Of a stretch of 64,000 bases of DNA, positions 16,984 through 25,900 are shown piece after piece. A program made the position numbers and the translations under genes. The notes below the pieces were generated by a model. That model saw only the letters and a program-made list of their open reading frames with translations. It did no database searches and was not told the origin of the DNA. The DNA comes from JACSRF01 sp964504445. GTDB taxonomy: Bacteria > Chloroflexota > Anaerolineae > Promineifilales > Promineifilaceae. The stretch's first letter is position 1; each line of letters opens with the position of its first letter. The stretch lies in NCBI GenBank assembly GCA_964504445.1, contig CAZDEO010000013.1, positions 18,061 to 82,060 of the forward strand, read 5' to 3'.

Positions 16984-18048
16984 ATGTCAGACACAAACGG
17001 ACTTATGAAACCAGATCGTCCGGTGGGCATTGTCGGTTACGGCGCATACGTGCCGCGCTACCGCATTCCCGCCGCCGAAATTGCCAAAATGTGGAAAGGG
17101 GGCGAGGGCGGCGTGCCCATCAAAGAAAAATCCGTCAATGGCCTGGACGAAGATGTCGTCACCATGTCCATTGAAGCGGCGCGGAATGCCATGGCTCGCG
17201 CCGGCATCAACCCGCAGGAAATTCGCGCCGTGTGGGTGGGCAGCGAAAGCCACCCTTACGCCGTCAAGCCCACCAGCACCATCGTCGCCGAAGCCATTGG
17301 CGCCGTGCCCAACACCCAGGCCGCCGACTGGGAATTTGCCTGCAAGGCAGGTACGGAAGCGATGCAGGCTGCCATCGGCTTTGTGGGCTCCGGCATGGCG
17401 CGCTACGCCCTGAGCATCGGCATGGACACCGCCCAAGGTCGCCCCGGTGACGCCCTGGAATACACGGCCGCTGCCGGTGGCGCAGCCATGCTCATCGGCC
17501 CGGCGGCCGAGTCTGTAGCCCTCATCAACGGCTCCTACTCCTTTGTCACCGACACGCCCGACTTTTGGCGGCGGGCCAAGGCACAGTATCCTTCCCATGG
17601 GGACCGCTTTACCGGCGAACCCGCCTACTTTGCGCACATTAGCGGCGCGGCGGAGGCAATTATGGGTGCCCTAAATCGCCAGGCCAGTGATTACACCTGG
17701 GCGGTGTTCCACCAGCCCAACGCCAAGTTTCCGGAGCGGGCGGCGCAGCAGTTGGGCTTCACCAAAGAGCAGATTGCGCCCGGCTTGCTCAGCCCGCGCA
17801 TTGGCAACACCTATGCTGGCTCGACAATGATTGGATTAACGGCCGTGCTTGACATCGCTGAACCTGGCGACCGCATCCTCATTGTCAGCTACGGTTCCGG
17901 CGCTGGTTCCGATGCCTTCGACTTTGAGGTGACTGACAGGCTGCTGGAAGTACGTGACCGCGCCACCAAAACCGAAGCGTACATCAGCCGCCGCACGGTG
18001 ATTGATTACGCCACCTATACGCGGTTCCGCGACAAGCTGAAACTATAA
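16984..18048 (+). CDS. Hydroxymethylglutaryl-CoA synthase, archaeal type
   Basis: 354 residues, typical of the short archaeal/bacterial HMG-CoA synthases. The nucleophile Cys120 lies in EFACKAGTEA, the catalytic His243 in VFHQPNAKFP, and YAGSTMIGL and SYGSGAGSDAF complete the thiolase fold. It condenses acetoacetyl-CoA with acetyl-CoA. GAGGAAACT directly precedes the ATG. It is followed by a thiolase homologue and a DUF35 protein, the order known from archaea, where the three form a complex that channels the intermediate. All catalytic residues appear intact. Confidence 0.95.
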   Translation: MSDTNGLMKPDRPVGIVGYGAYVPRYRIPAAEIAKMWKGGEGGVPIKEKSVNGLDEDVVTMSIEAARNAMARAGINPQEIRAVWVGSESHPYAVKPTSTIVAEAIGAVPNTQAADWEFACKAGTEAMQAAIGFVGSGMARYALSIGMDTAQGRPGDALEYTAAAGGAAMLIGPAAESVALINGSYSFVTDTPDFWRRAKAQYPSHGDRFTGEPAYFAHISGAAEAIMGALNRQASDYTWAVFHQPNAKFPERAAQQLGFTKEQIAPGLLSPRIGNTYAGSTMIGLTAVLDIAEPGDRILIVSYGSGAGSDAFDFEVTDRLLEVRDRATKTEAYISRRTVIDYATYTRFRDKLKL

Positions 18049-18050
18049 AA

Positions 18051-18127
18051 ATTTACGATTGTGGATTGACGATTGACAATTCAAGCGCGCTCAATCGTCA
18101 ATCAGAAATCGGAAATCGGAAATCATC
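18051..18127. repeat. Heptamer-repeat dyad between HMG-CoA synthase and the thiolase-like gene
   Basis: The array starts 2 bp after the synthase stop and ends flush against the next ATG. The left arm (18051-18085) has five units near ATTGACG; the right arm (18093-18127) has five units near AATCGGA/AATCGTC. The central arms form a 13-bp perfect stem (GATTGACGATTGA with its complement). The final units also supply the purine-rich sequence before the start codon. Confidence 0.9.
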
Positions 18128-19285
18128 ATGACTTTTGCATCTATCATTGGTATCGGACAAACGGACGTTCGCGAACATTGGGATATTTCCACCCGGCACC
18201 TGGCCTGGTATGCCATTGAGGCGGCGCTAGATGACGCCCAAATCAGCAAAGTGGATGCCCTGTACGTGGGCAACATGCTGGCGGGGCAGTTGAGCAACCA
18301 GAATCACCTGGGCGCACTCATTGCCGATTTTGCCGGTATGCGCGGCATTGAGGCGGTGACGGTGGAGGCGGGAGACGCTTCTGGCGGGGCGGCGCTGCGC
18401 CAGGGCGTGTTGGCCGTAAAAAGTGGCCTGGTAGAGACGGCGCTGGTGGTGGGCGTGGAAAAGATGACGGACAAAACCGGCGCGCCGGTAACGGCCGCTT
18501 TCTCCACCATGCTCGATGCCGACTATGAGGCCGCCCAGGGCGCTACGCCAGCCGCCATTGCCGCCTTGCTGATGCGCCGCTACATGCACGAGTATGGCGT
18601 AGAATTGGCTGGCTTTGCCGGTTTCAGCGTGAACGCCCACGCCAATGGGGCTAATAATCCGCTGGCGATGTTCCAAAATCGGCTGAAGGCGGAGCGGTTT
18701 ACGGCTGCACCGCCGGTGGCAACGCCGGTCAGCCTGTTTGACGAAGCGCCCATGGGGGATGGGGCGGCGGCGGTGATTTTGACGCGCCACCAGCGGGCGA
18801 TGGATATGGTGCCTAAGCCGGTGCGGGTGGCCGGTTCGGCGCTGGCTACGGACACAGTGGCACTGCATGATCGGCGGGACCCGTTGTGGCTGAAGGCGGC
18901 GGCGGAGAGCGCGCAAAAGGCGTTGGCCCAGGCTGGCCTGTCGCTGGCAGACATTGATTTGTTTGAATTGCATGATTCTTACACGGTGCTGGCGGCGCTG
19001 GCGCTGGAGGCGGTGGGTTTTGCGGAACGGGGCCAGGGTTGGCAACTGGCAAAGAATGGGGAGATTGGGCGCAACGGCCGTATTCCCATCAGCACCTTTG
19101 GCGGCCTGAAAGCGCGGGGGAATCCCGGTGGCGCCACAGGGGTGTACCAGGCGGTGGAGGTAGCCCGGCAACTGCGCGGCGAGGCTGGGGACTGTCAAAT
19201 CCCGTCAGCGCGGGTGGGCATGGCCCAAAACCTGGGTGGCAGTGGCGGCACGGCCGTGGCCCACGTCTTCACAATGGATGAGTGA
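18128..19285 (+). CDS. Thiolase-like protein lacking two expected catalytic residues
   Basis: 385 residues with the archaeal/SCP-2 thiolase fold. In active thiolases the nucleophilic Cys sits in a motif like VEAACASGG; here the DNA reads VEAGDASGG, placing Asp83 there. The second catalytic motif GHPxGATG reads GNPGGATG, with Asn332 in place of His. The His in ELHDSYT (His282) is kept, as are GGLKARG and the terminal NLGGSGGTAV. In archaea the equivalent thiolase supplies acetoacetyl-CoA to HMG-CoA synthase within one complex. This copy may be a non-catalytic scaffold or use altered chemistry. Its gene lies between the synthase and DUF35 genes. Confidence 0.88.
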   Translation: MTFASIIGIGQTDVREHWDISTRHLAWYAIEAALDDAQISKVDALYVGNMLAGQLSNQNHLGALIADFAGMRGIEAVTVEAGDASGGAALRQGVLAVKSGLVETALVVGVEKMTDKTGAPVTAAFSTMLDADYEAAQGATPAAIAALLMRRYMHEYGVELAGFAGFSVNAHANGANNPLAMFQNRLKAERFTAAPPVATPVSLFDEAPMGDGAAAVILTRHQRAMDMVPKPVRVAGSALATDTVALHDRRDPLWLKAAAESAQKALAQAGLSLADIDLFELHDSYTVLAALALEAVGFAERGQGWQLAKNGEIGRNGRIPISTFGGLKARGNPGGATGVYQAVEVARQLRGEAGDCQIPSARVGMAQNLGGSGGTAVAHVFTMDE

Positions 19286-19321
19286 GAGATGAATACGGCC
19301 GTTGGTCCGCCATCACAACTA

Positions 19322-19397
19322 TTGACATAACCACCTAATAATCGGCAAAAGTTTGACATAACTACTTCAAAATGGCCCTCTGACAGTTTTTGACAGT
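19322..19397 (+). promoter_or_regulatory. Repeated TTGACA-type elements upstream of the DUF35 gene
   Basis: The 220-bp spacer is AT-rich and holds TTGACATAACCAC at 19322 and TTGACATAACTAC at 19353, 31 bp apart, about three helical turns. TGACAGTT follows twice at 19381 and 19391. No well-spaced -10 box goes with them. They may be a promoter cluster or a tandem operator. One octamer copy lies just upstream at 19295. Confidence 0.45.
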
Positions 19398-19505
19398 TAA
19401 AAAGTGGGCGCTGGCAGAGAATGGTAGCCTTCCTGTGCATAATCACTTACGGGTCGCCCCCAATTTATAGCGGCCCATTTTGCGAAAAGATTCGGAGGCA
19501 ACGAA

Positions 19506-19916
19506 ATGGAAGTATCACGTCATTGGCGTCTAAAAGAACAACGGTACAGCTTAGTAGGCGAAACCTGTGATCATTGCGGCGTCAAACTTTTCCCACCCCG
19601 CGACGTGTGTTTGGCCTGTGAGGCCCCCGCTAAAGAACTGTACACGTTCACTGGCTTGGGTGAAGTGTACTCTTATTCCACTGTATATGATGCACCTGCC
19701 GGTTTTGAACACCAGGCTCCCTACACGGTGGCCTTGGTGAAGCTGGAAGAAGGCCCGCTGGTTACGGCGCAATTAACCGACATTGACAGCAGTGAGGTGC
19801 AAATCGGGTTAGCCGTGGAAATGGTCACACGCAAGCTGTATGCAGAAGGGGATGAAGGCACCATTGTCTATGGTTACAAATTTCGCCCCGCTTTAGCTGC
19901 CGCACTTCTTCCTTGA
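19506..19916 (+). CDS. DUF35 zinc-ribbon/OB-fold protein of the HMG-CoA module
   Basis: 136 residues. An N-terminal rubredoxin-like zinc ribbon (Cys21, Cys24, Cys35, Cys38) is followed by an OB-fold (about 45-125) with YSYSTVYDAPAGFEHQAPYTVALV, the classic DUF35 signature. In archaea this protein bridges acetoacetyl-CoA thiolase and HMG-CoA synthase and holds the CoA substrate shared by both sites. Its place behind both homologues supports that role here. GGAGG lies 7 bases before the ATG. A terminator follows, closing the cluster. The long spacer before it suggests it may also have its own promoter. Confidence 0.9.
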   Translation: MEVSRHWRLKEQRYSLVGETCDHCGVKLFPPRDVCLACEAPAKELYTFTGLGEVYSYSTVYDAPAGFEHQAPYTVALVKLEEGPLVTAQLTDIDSSEVQIGLAVEMVTRKLYAEGDEGTIVYGYKFRPALAAALLP

Positions 19917-19943
19917 TTGCATCGTAAATGATATTGTAGCGTG

Positions 19944-19972
19944 AGGCTCATCTCTGGGAGATGGGCCTTTTT
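19944..19972 (+). terminator. Rho-independent terminator after the DUF35 gene
   Basis: GGCTCATCTC pairs with GAGATGGGCC (one wobble) across a very short loop, followed by TTTTTC. It lies about 30 bp after the stop codon and marks the end of the mevalonate cluster. Confidence 0.8.
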
Positions 19973-19984
19973 CTTTGGTAGAAG

Positions 19985-20630
19985 ATGGCAGATTTAGGGG
20001 AACAAAAACGGGCGGCACTGATGGCGGCGCCTTTGGACCAGGCGAATTTGGCCGCTGACCCAGTGGCGCAGTTTGGGCAATGGTTTGCTCAGGCCCATGA
20101 GGCGGAATTGCCGCAGCCCCACGCCATGAGCCTGGCGACGGCGACGCCGCAGGGGTGCGTGTCGTTGCGGCTGGTGCTGCTGCGCGCTTTTGATGAAGGG
20201 GGGTTTCTGTTTTTTACGGGTCTGGAGACGCAAAAAGTGCGGGAGATGCGGGCGAATCCGCAGGTGGCGCTGCTGTTTCCGTGGTTGTTGCTGAATAGGC
20301 AGGTGCGGGTGGAGGGCACGGCCGTTGCCCTCTCTACCGCCCAAACCACAAAATTTTTCCTCAGCCGCCCGCGCCACAGCCAACTGGGGGCATGGTTTAC
20401 CCAGGCTGGCGGCATGGTTTCCTCTCGCGCCATCCTGCGGGCCAAATGGGCCGCCTTGCAAGAGAAATTCCGGGCGGGCGAGGTGCCATTGCCCAGTGGG
20501 TGGGGGGGGCTTTCGGGTACGGCCGCAGCGCGTGGAATTTTGGCAGGGGCGCGAGGATGGCCAGCACGACCGCTTTGCCTACCAACGGCAAGAAGCGGGA
20601 GAATGGTTGGTAGAACGGTTACGGCCGTAG
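19985..20630 (+). pseudogene. pdxH: Pyridoxamine 5'-phosphate oxidase, frameshifted in a G8 run
   Basis: Up to about residue 175 the frame from 19985 encodes a normal PdxH (AMSLATATPQGCVSLRLVLLR, GFLFFTGLETQK, FFLSRPRHSQLGAW). At eight consecutive G near 20502-20510 it leaves the family sequence. Dropping one G restores the conserved end: WGGFRVRPQRVEFWQGRED, then HDRFAYQRQ and the closing ERLRP, stopping at 20630. The uncorrected frame would run to 20683 with unrelated residues. PdxH oxidises pyridoxine and pyridoxamine phosphate to PLP using FMN. The cause may be a sequencing error, a true mutation, or slippage at the homopolymer. The conserved tail argues for an error or a reversible change. 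No strong ribosome-binding site is visible. Confidence 0.85.
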
Positions 20631-20748
20631 ATTTATCATTGAACAACGCAACCAACCCCGCTACTATTGCGTATACAAGTTAGTTTTTCAAAAACAGGAC
20701 CAATTTTCGTTTATTGTCAGCATAACCAAAGCACAAAAGGAGATAGAA

Positions 20749-21543
20749 ATGGGTACAAGTCATGTGGTTGATTACCAAGTTTTTGGCGACGATTTGCAAT
20801 TTGTGGAAATTGAACTGGATCCTCAAGAAACCGTTATTGCCGAAGCGGGAGCCATGATGTACATGGAAGACGGCATTGGTTTCGAGACCAAAATGGGGGA
20901 CGGTTCTAAACCCAGCCAGGGATTTATGGGGATGCTGGGTAACGTTGCCAAACGCGCCCTTACCGGCGAATCCATCTTCATGACCCACTTCACCAACAAC
21001 GCTTCGCAGGACAAAAAGCACGTTGCATTTGGTGCGCCCTACCCTGGCAAAATCATCGCTATTGACTTAGATGTGGCCAATGGTGAACTTATTTGTCAGA
21101 AAGATTCCTTCCTTTGCGCGGCGTTGGGCACCGAGGTGAGCATTGCCTTTAACAAACGGCTGGGCGCCGGTCTCTTTGGGGGCGAAGGGTTTATTTTGCA
21201 GCGTCTGCGGGGCGACGGCATGGTCTTCATTCACGCGGGCGGCACCATTGTGGAAAAGCGGCTGCACGGGGAAAAACTGATGGTAGACACAGGCTGTATT
21301 GTGGCTTTCGAGAATACTATCTCTTACGATATCCAACGTTCTGGCAATCTGAAATCTATGGTATTTGGCGGTGAGGGCCTCTTCTTGGCGACGCTGCAGG
21401 GCACGGGGCGGGTCTGGCTGCAGTCATTGCCCTTCTCCCGTTTAGCGGACCGTATTTTGCAGAATGCGCCCCAGGCTGGCGGCCGTTCCAGTGGTGAAGG
21501 CTCCATTCTGGGTGGCGCGATGGACTTTTTGCAGAAAAATTAG
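20749..21543 (+). CDS. AIM24 / TIGR00266 family protein
   Basis: 264 residues forming the beta-rich fold of the AIM24 family (FVEIELDPQETVIAEAGAMMYM, ALTGESIFMTHFTN, GGEGFILQRLRGDG, MVFGGEGLFLATLQG). Members are conserved from bacteria to mitochondria; their biochemical role in bacteria is unknown. AAAGGAGATAG lies directly upstream of the ATG. No membrane segment or signal peptide is visible. A strong terminator follows, shared with the convergent ATPase gene. Confidence 0.9.
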   Translation: MGTSHVVDYQVFGDDLQFVEIELDPQETVIAEAGAMMYMEDGIGFETKMGDGSKPSQGFMGMLGNVAKRALTGESIFMTHFTNNASQDKKHVAFGAPYPGKIIAIDLDVANGELICQKDSFLCAALGTEVSIAFNKRLGAGLFGGEGFILQRLRGDGMVFIHAGGTIVEKRLHGEKLMVDTGCIVAFENTISYDIQRSGNLKSMVFGGEGLFLATLQGTGRVWLQSLPFSRLADRILQNAPQAGGRSSGEGSILGGAMDFLQKN

Positions 21544-21568
21544 CCACAAATTATTTGTTTTGATACAG

Positions 21569-21603
21569 AAAACGGCCGGGTACAAAAGACCCGGCCGTTT
21601 TTA
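21569..21603. terminator. Bidirectional terminator between the AIM24-like and AAA genes
   Basis: A perfect 13-bp stem (AAAACGGCCGGGT, 21569-21581, with its complement 21589-21601) encloses a 7-base loop. It is flanked by A and T runs on opposite sides, so it can serve both converging genes. The stem contains the octamer core CGGCCG but not the full octamer. Confidence 0.9.
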
Positions 21604-21627
21604 TTTGGTTTAAGAAGGGTATTCGGG

Positions 21628-22959
21628 TTACATATTGGCCAGGGTTTTGCCACTGTCTTTGAGGGCATCTACAAAGTAGCTTTCGCACGCTTCATCAATC
21701 AGCTCGGGGGTAAGTCTGGGTGCTTCATTTTCATAATCACAAATTGAAGCCACCGTTTTCACAATGTCGCGGGGGTGTACAGATTGCATGACGCGCTGCG
21801 GTTCACGGTACCATTTTTGCAGCAGGTGTAAGAAGCTATTTTTGTCGAAGGGGACGTTAAACTGTTTGCATGAATTGACAAAGATTTGGTAGAAGAGCCG
21901 CTCATCTGGGCCAATAACTTCCACCTTCATTTGAATGCGCCGCAAAAATGCGCCGTCAACAAGATCGCCGGGATCTAAATTGGTGGAGAAAACGATGAAT
22001 TGACGAAAGGGAACTTCGATGGTTTGCCCAGATTGCAGGCGCAAAAAGTCCATTTTGCTTTCCAGGGGCACAATCCAGCGGTTGAGGAGGGCCTGAGGGC
22101 TTATTTGCTGCCGCCCAAAGTCGTCGATGAGAAACATCCCACCGTTGGCTTTGAGCTGCAGGGGTGCTTCATAGACTTTGGCGACAGGTTCAAAGCGCAG
22201 GTCAAGGGCGTCCATGGTTAATTCGCCGCCAACCATGACCACGGGACGTTGGAAAAGGCGCCAGCGACGATCAATTTTAAGTTTGTCAGCGCCCAGGCCC
22301 AGATGCATGATCATATCTTCTTCAGAAATAGGAACATGGATAAGCGGATCGATGACGCGAATGATTTGTCCGCCGGCGGTTAGCGCGTCGGGCAGCCAGA
22401 TGGGTTCTCCCGCAGCAAGAAGGTTGCCCAGCGCTTCAGCGATGGTAGTTTTGCCATTACCTGGAGGGCCATAGAGAAAGAGGGAGGTTCCGGCATTGGC
22501 GGCAGGCCCAATTTTGCGATGAAAATTGTCTGGCAAGATAAGCTGGCTCAGGGCTTTTTTTACTTGTTCTGGTGAAACGCGGATTCTGCTTTTACCCTGA
22601 ACCAGAATGGCCTGGGTATAGGCGTCAATGGTAACGGGAGTACGCCCAATGTATTGGCTACGCTCAAAAGCGTCCCGTGCACGATTCATGCCGGCATCGG
22701 TGAGGGAATAGGTGAAACTGAGACTGCCTAGTGAGCCGGCGCGGGTAACTTCGACGAGGTGTTCTTGTTTGAAACGAGAGAGGATTTGATCGACAATGCG
22801 CGCATGAATGCCGAGGATTTCGGCCATACGGGCAACGCTGGCATCCCCTTCGTTGAAAAGGATGCGGAAGATGATGTCGTTGACGATTTGGATGGAGATG
22901 CCCAGTTCTTCGGGTTCCATGGGTTGTTTAAGTAATTTTTCTAGTTCACTACTAAGCAT
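21628..22959 (-). CDS. Winged-helix AAA+ ATPase
   Basis: 443 residues. Residues 1-110 contain winged-helix-like segments (VARMAEILGIHARIVDQIL). An AAA+ module follows, with Walker A GPPGNGKTT at 164-172, Walker B GGMFLIDDFGRQ near 274 and a sensor-like FIVFSTNLDP. The C-terminal part is helical. The architecture resembles bacterial ATPases that act as remodelling or signalling factors; I do not know the partner. GAGG lies 7 bases before the ATG on the minus strand. gyrA lies upstream on the same strand, but a terminator separates them. Confidence 0.85.
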   Translation of the reverse strand: MLSSELEKLLKQPMEPEELGISIQIVNDIIFRILFNEGDASVARMAEILGIHARIVDQILSRFKQEHLVEVTRAGSLGSLSFTYSLTDAGMNRARDAFERSQYIGRTPVTIDAYTQAILVQGKSRIRVSPEQVKKALSQLILPDNFHRKIGPAANAGTSLFLYGPPGNGKTTIAEALGNLLAAGEPIWLPDALTAGGQIIRVIDPLIHVPISEEDMIMHLGLGADKLKIDRRWRLFQRPVVMVGGELTMDALDLRFEPVAKVYEAPLQLKANGGMFLIDDFGRQQISPQALLNRWIVPLESKMDFLRLQSGQTIEVPFRQFIVFSTNLDPGDLVDGAFLRRIQMKVEVIGPDERLFYQIFVNSCKQFNVPFDKNSFLHLLQKWYREPQRVMQSVHPRDIVKTVASICDYENEAPRLTPELIDEACESYFVDALKDSGKTLANM

Positions 22960-23092
22960 GGGTAAACCTCGTTGGCGTGGTTACTTGATGATTGAAGTAT
23001 ACCTTGGCATCGATAACGGCCGTATAGGAAAATGGGGTGTTAGCAAAAGCGGCTTACACTCATTCTACACACACCACCAGGAAGGCACAACC

Positions 23093-23116
23093 AAAAAGAC
23101 GCCCGTGCGGGGCGTC
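23093..23116 (-). terminator. Rho-independent terminator of gyrA
   Basis: On the minus strand GACGCCC pairs with GGGCGTC across a 5-base loop and is followed by TTTTT. It lies about 20 bp after the gyrA stop codon. Confidence 0.8.
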
Positions 23117-23138
23117 ATGGCGATTTGGGGGAGAAGCT

Positions 23139-25664
23139 TTAAGATGGGGTTACGGCCGTTTCCAAATCCTCTATTTCATCATCACCGGGGAGTTCTTCCC
23201 CGTTGCCATTCACGCGAGACAGGCGACCTTCGCGCACCACCGCAACAGACGCCACCGTATCATTACCGCGCAAATCCATGACCCGCACCCCTTGCGTGAT
23301 CCGCCCTTGCACCGAAATATCATCAACGGCCGTGCGCAGCATAATGCCATTGGAGGAAATAAGCGTAACCTCATCGCCAGGTTCCACCACCCGCGCACTG
23401 ATAATTTTTCCCGTGCGTTCCGGCGTCAGATTCATGGCCCGCACACCTTGCCCATACCGCTGCTGCGTCCGATACTCATCCAGGGGCGTCTGCTTGCCAA
23501 ACCCCTTTTCAGTGATAACCAGCAAGCTACTGCCGGGTGTCACCACATCGGCGCCAGCCAGATTGTCCCACTTCTCCAGCTTCATGGCATACACACCAGC
23601 CGCCGCACGTCCCATGGGGCGCACATCCTCTTCGCTAAAGCGAATGCCCCGCCCCTGCTCGCTGACCAAAATCAGATCCTCTCCTCCACGAGTCAGCTTC
23701 ACCCAACCCAGCATGTCGTCATCATCCAGATTCAAGGCAATCAGCCCACTGGGGCGCACGTACTCAAAAGCGCTTACCTCCACCCGCTTAATGCGCCCCT
23801 TACGGGTAATCATGGTCAGGTACTCTGCATCGGCAAAATCATGCACCGGCAAAGCGGCCGTAATCTTCTCTTCCGGCATCAATGGCAAAATATTCATCAA
23901 CGACGTACCTTTTGCCGTGCGATCCAGCTCAGGAATGTTATACGCCTTATCCGAGTACACCTTACCCCGATCAGAGAAGAACAAAATCGTATTATGTGAA
24001 CCGGCGGCAAAGAGATGCTCCAACTCATCCTCTTCCCGCGTGCTCATACCAATCAGCCCCTTACCGCCCCGCTGCTGCTTGCGGTACGCCGTTAGCGGCG
24101 TGCGCTTGATGTAGCCGCGCTGCGTAATGGAAATCAGCACGTCCTCATCGGGGATGATGTCCTCCATGTTGATTTCCGCATCCAATCCCGGCGCAATCTC
24201 CGTGCGGCGCTCGTCGCCAAAGGTTTCTTTAAGCGCCAGCACATCTTCCTTAATCAGTGCCAAAATCTTATCTTTGTCGGCCAGCAACCCTTGCAAATAT
24301 TCAATGTGGGCGGTGATCTCCTTATACTCGTCCTCAATCTTTTGCCGTTCCAGGGCCGCCAGACGACGCAGCTGCATATCTAAAATGGCCGTGGCCTGGG
24401 CCTCAGAAAGGCCGAAATTCTCCATCAGCCGGGTCCGCGCCACGTCCGCGTCGGGCGAGCGGCGAATGGTTTCAATAACGGCATCCAGGTGGTCCAGGGC
24501 AATGAGCAGCCCTTCCAGCACGTGCTGCCGCTTCAGAGCCTTGTCCAGATCAAACTGGGTGCGGCGGGTAATAACGACTAGCCGGTGATCAATATAGATT
24601 TGCAGCGCCCTTTTCAGGGAGAGCAGCATCGGCTGTTTGTCTACCAGGGCCAACATTTGCACGCCAAAAGTGGTCTGCAGGGAAGTGTGCTTGTAAAGCT
24701 GGTTGAGCACCTTCAGGGGCTGTGCGGCCCGTTTGAGTTCCACAATGACCGAAATACCGCGCCGGTCTGAGGAATCACGCAAATCGGAAATGTCGGTAAT
24801 TACGCCCTTGTTCACTAGTTCGGCAATGCGCTCAATGAGCATGGCTTTGTTTACCTGGAAGGGTAGCTCGGTAATGTTGATGCGCTGCCGGTCGGGGTTG
24901 CGGGGCAGCTCTTCAACAGTGGCCACGCCGCGCACTACTACCCGCCCGCGCCCAGTGGCGTAGGCATTGCGAATACCTTCTGTACCCACGATGATGCCGC
25001 CGGTGGGGAAATCTGGCCCTTTGACAAACTGCATCAGGTCGTCCAGGGTCACGTCGTCTACTTCTTCTTGACGGTCTATGAGATAGGCGATGGCGTCGCA
25101 CAGCTCGGTGAGGTTGTGGGGGGGGATGTTGGTGGCCATGCCGACGGCGATGCCGGAGGTGCCGTTGAGGAGTAAATTGGGCAGTTTGGCGGGCAGCAGA
25201 TCTGGCTCGGTGAGGCTGTCGTCAAAGTTGGGGACAAAGTCGACGGTCTCTTTTTCAATGTCTTCCAGAAGTTCGTTGGCAATGCGGGCCAGGCGGGCTT
25301 CGGTGTAGCGCATGGCAGCAGCGCTGTCACCGTCTACGCTGCCAAAATTGCCTTGCCCATCTACCAGCATGTAGCGCATGGAGAAATCCTGGGCCATGCG
25401 CACCATGGCGTCGTAAACGGAGGAGTCGCCGTGGGGGTGGTATTTACCCAGCACTTCGCCAACGATGCGGGCGCTTTTGCGGTGGGCGGTGTTGTAGCGA
25501 ATGCCCATGTCGTGCATGGCGTAAAGAATGCGGCGATGGACGGGTTTGAGGCCGTCGCGGGCGTCGGGCAAGGCGCGAGCGACGATGGTGCTCATGGCGT
25601 AGTCGAGGTAGGAGCTACGCATCTCCTGATTGATGTCAATGGTGCTAACAGTACCGATTTCCAA
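23139..25664 (-). CDS. gyrA: DNA gyrase subunit A
   Basis: 841 residues, full length. The breakage-reunion domain holds the catalytic Tyr120 in AAAMRYTEARL, and the quinolone-resistance region reads GKYHPHGDSSVYD with Ser81 and Asp85, the quinolone-sensitive residues by E. coli comparison. The C-terminal beta-pinwheel includes the GyrA box QRGGKGLIG, which marks gyrase rather than topoisomerase IV. Gyrase introduces negative supercoils. The start is a TTG at 25664 directly behind a perfect GGAGGT. gyrB is not in the window. The gene carries octamers only near its 3' end, leaving a 2.6-kb gap. Confidence 0.97.
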   Translation of the reverse strand: MEIGTVSTIDINQEMRSSYLDYAMSTIVARALPDARDGLKPVHRRILYAMHDMGIRYNTAHRKSARIVGEVLGKYHPHGDSSVYDAMVRMAQDFSMRYMLVDGQGNFGSVDGDSAAAMRYTEARLARIANELLEDIEKETVDFVPNFDDSLTEPDLLPAKLPNLLLNGTSGIAVGMATNIPPHNLTELCDAIAYLIDRQEEVDDVTLDDLMQFVKGPDFPTGGIIVGTEGIRNAYATGRGRVVVRGVATVEELPRNPDRQRINITELPFQVNKAMLIERIAELVNKGVITDISDLRDSSDRRGISVIVELKRAAQPLKVLNQLYKHTSLQTTFGVQMLALVDKQPMLLSLKRALQIYIDHRLVVITRRTQFDLDKALKRQHVLEGLLIALDHLDAVIETIRRSPDADVARTRLMENFGLSEAQATAILDMQLRRLAALERQKIEDEYKEITAHIEYLQGLLADKDKILALIKEDVLALKETFGDERRTEIAPGLDAEINMEDIIPDEDVLISITQRGYIKRTPLTAYRKQQRGGKGLIGMSTREEDELEHLFAAGSHNTILFFSDRGKVYSDKAYNIPELDRTAKGTSLMNILPLMPEEKITAALPVHDFADAEYLTMITRKGRIKRVEVSAFEYVRPSGLIALNLDDDDMLGWVKLTRGGEDLILVSEQGRGIRFSEEDVRPMGRAAAGVYAMKLEKWDNLAGADVVTPGSSLLVITEKGFGKQTPLDEYRTQQRYGQGVRAMNLTPERTGKIISARVVEPGDEVTLISSNGIMLRTAVDDISVQGRITQGVRVMDLRGNDTVASVAVVREGRLSRVNGNGEELPGDDEIEDLETAVTPS

Positions 25665-25791
25665 GATTGGACCTCCGCGGGTTACTGGGGTTTAGGCAGG
25701 AGCATTGTGGACATTTGGCAAAAGGGCAACGGGGCGTATGGCATGGGGGTTCGTGGGCGGGTTGCCTGGTTTTGCGGATGCGTTTTTGCGT

Positions 25792-25820
25792 AAAAAAGGG
25801 CCACCAAGTTGGGGGGTGGC
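25792..25820 (-). terminator. Terminator of the ygfZ transcript in front of gyrA
   Basis: On the minus strand GCCACC pairs with GGTGGC across a 9-base loop and is followed by CCTTTTTT. It separates the ygfZ gene from the gyrA leader. Confidence 0.65.
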
Positions 25821-25900
25821 GCCAGGATAAAATTCGGGATTTTCATCTCCGAAATTATACCTTATTTTTGCTGTATCAACGAATTTTAGAGGGGGGGGGA

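Noticed and set aside
18227..19198. Long open frame on the minus strand opposite the thiolase-like gene (323 codons)
   Set aside because: It is a shadow frame typical of GC-rich genes, without a recognisable domain or ribosome-binding site, opposite a clear protein family.
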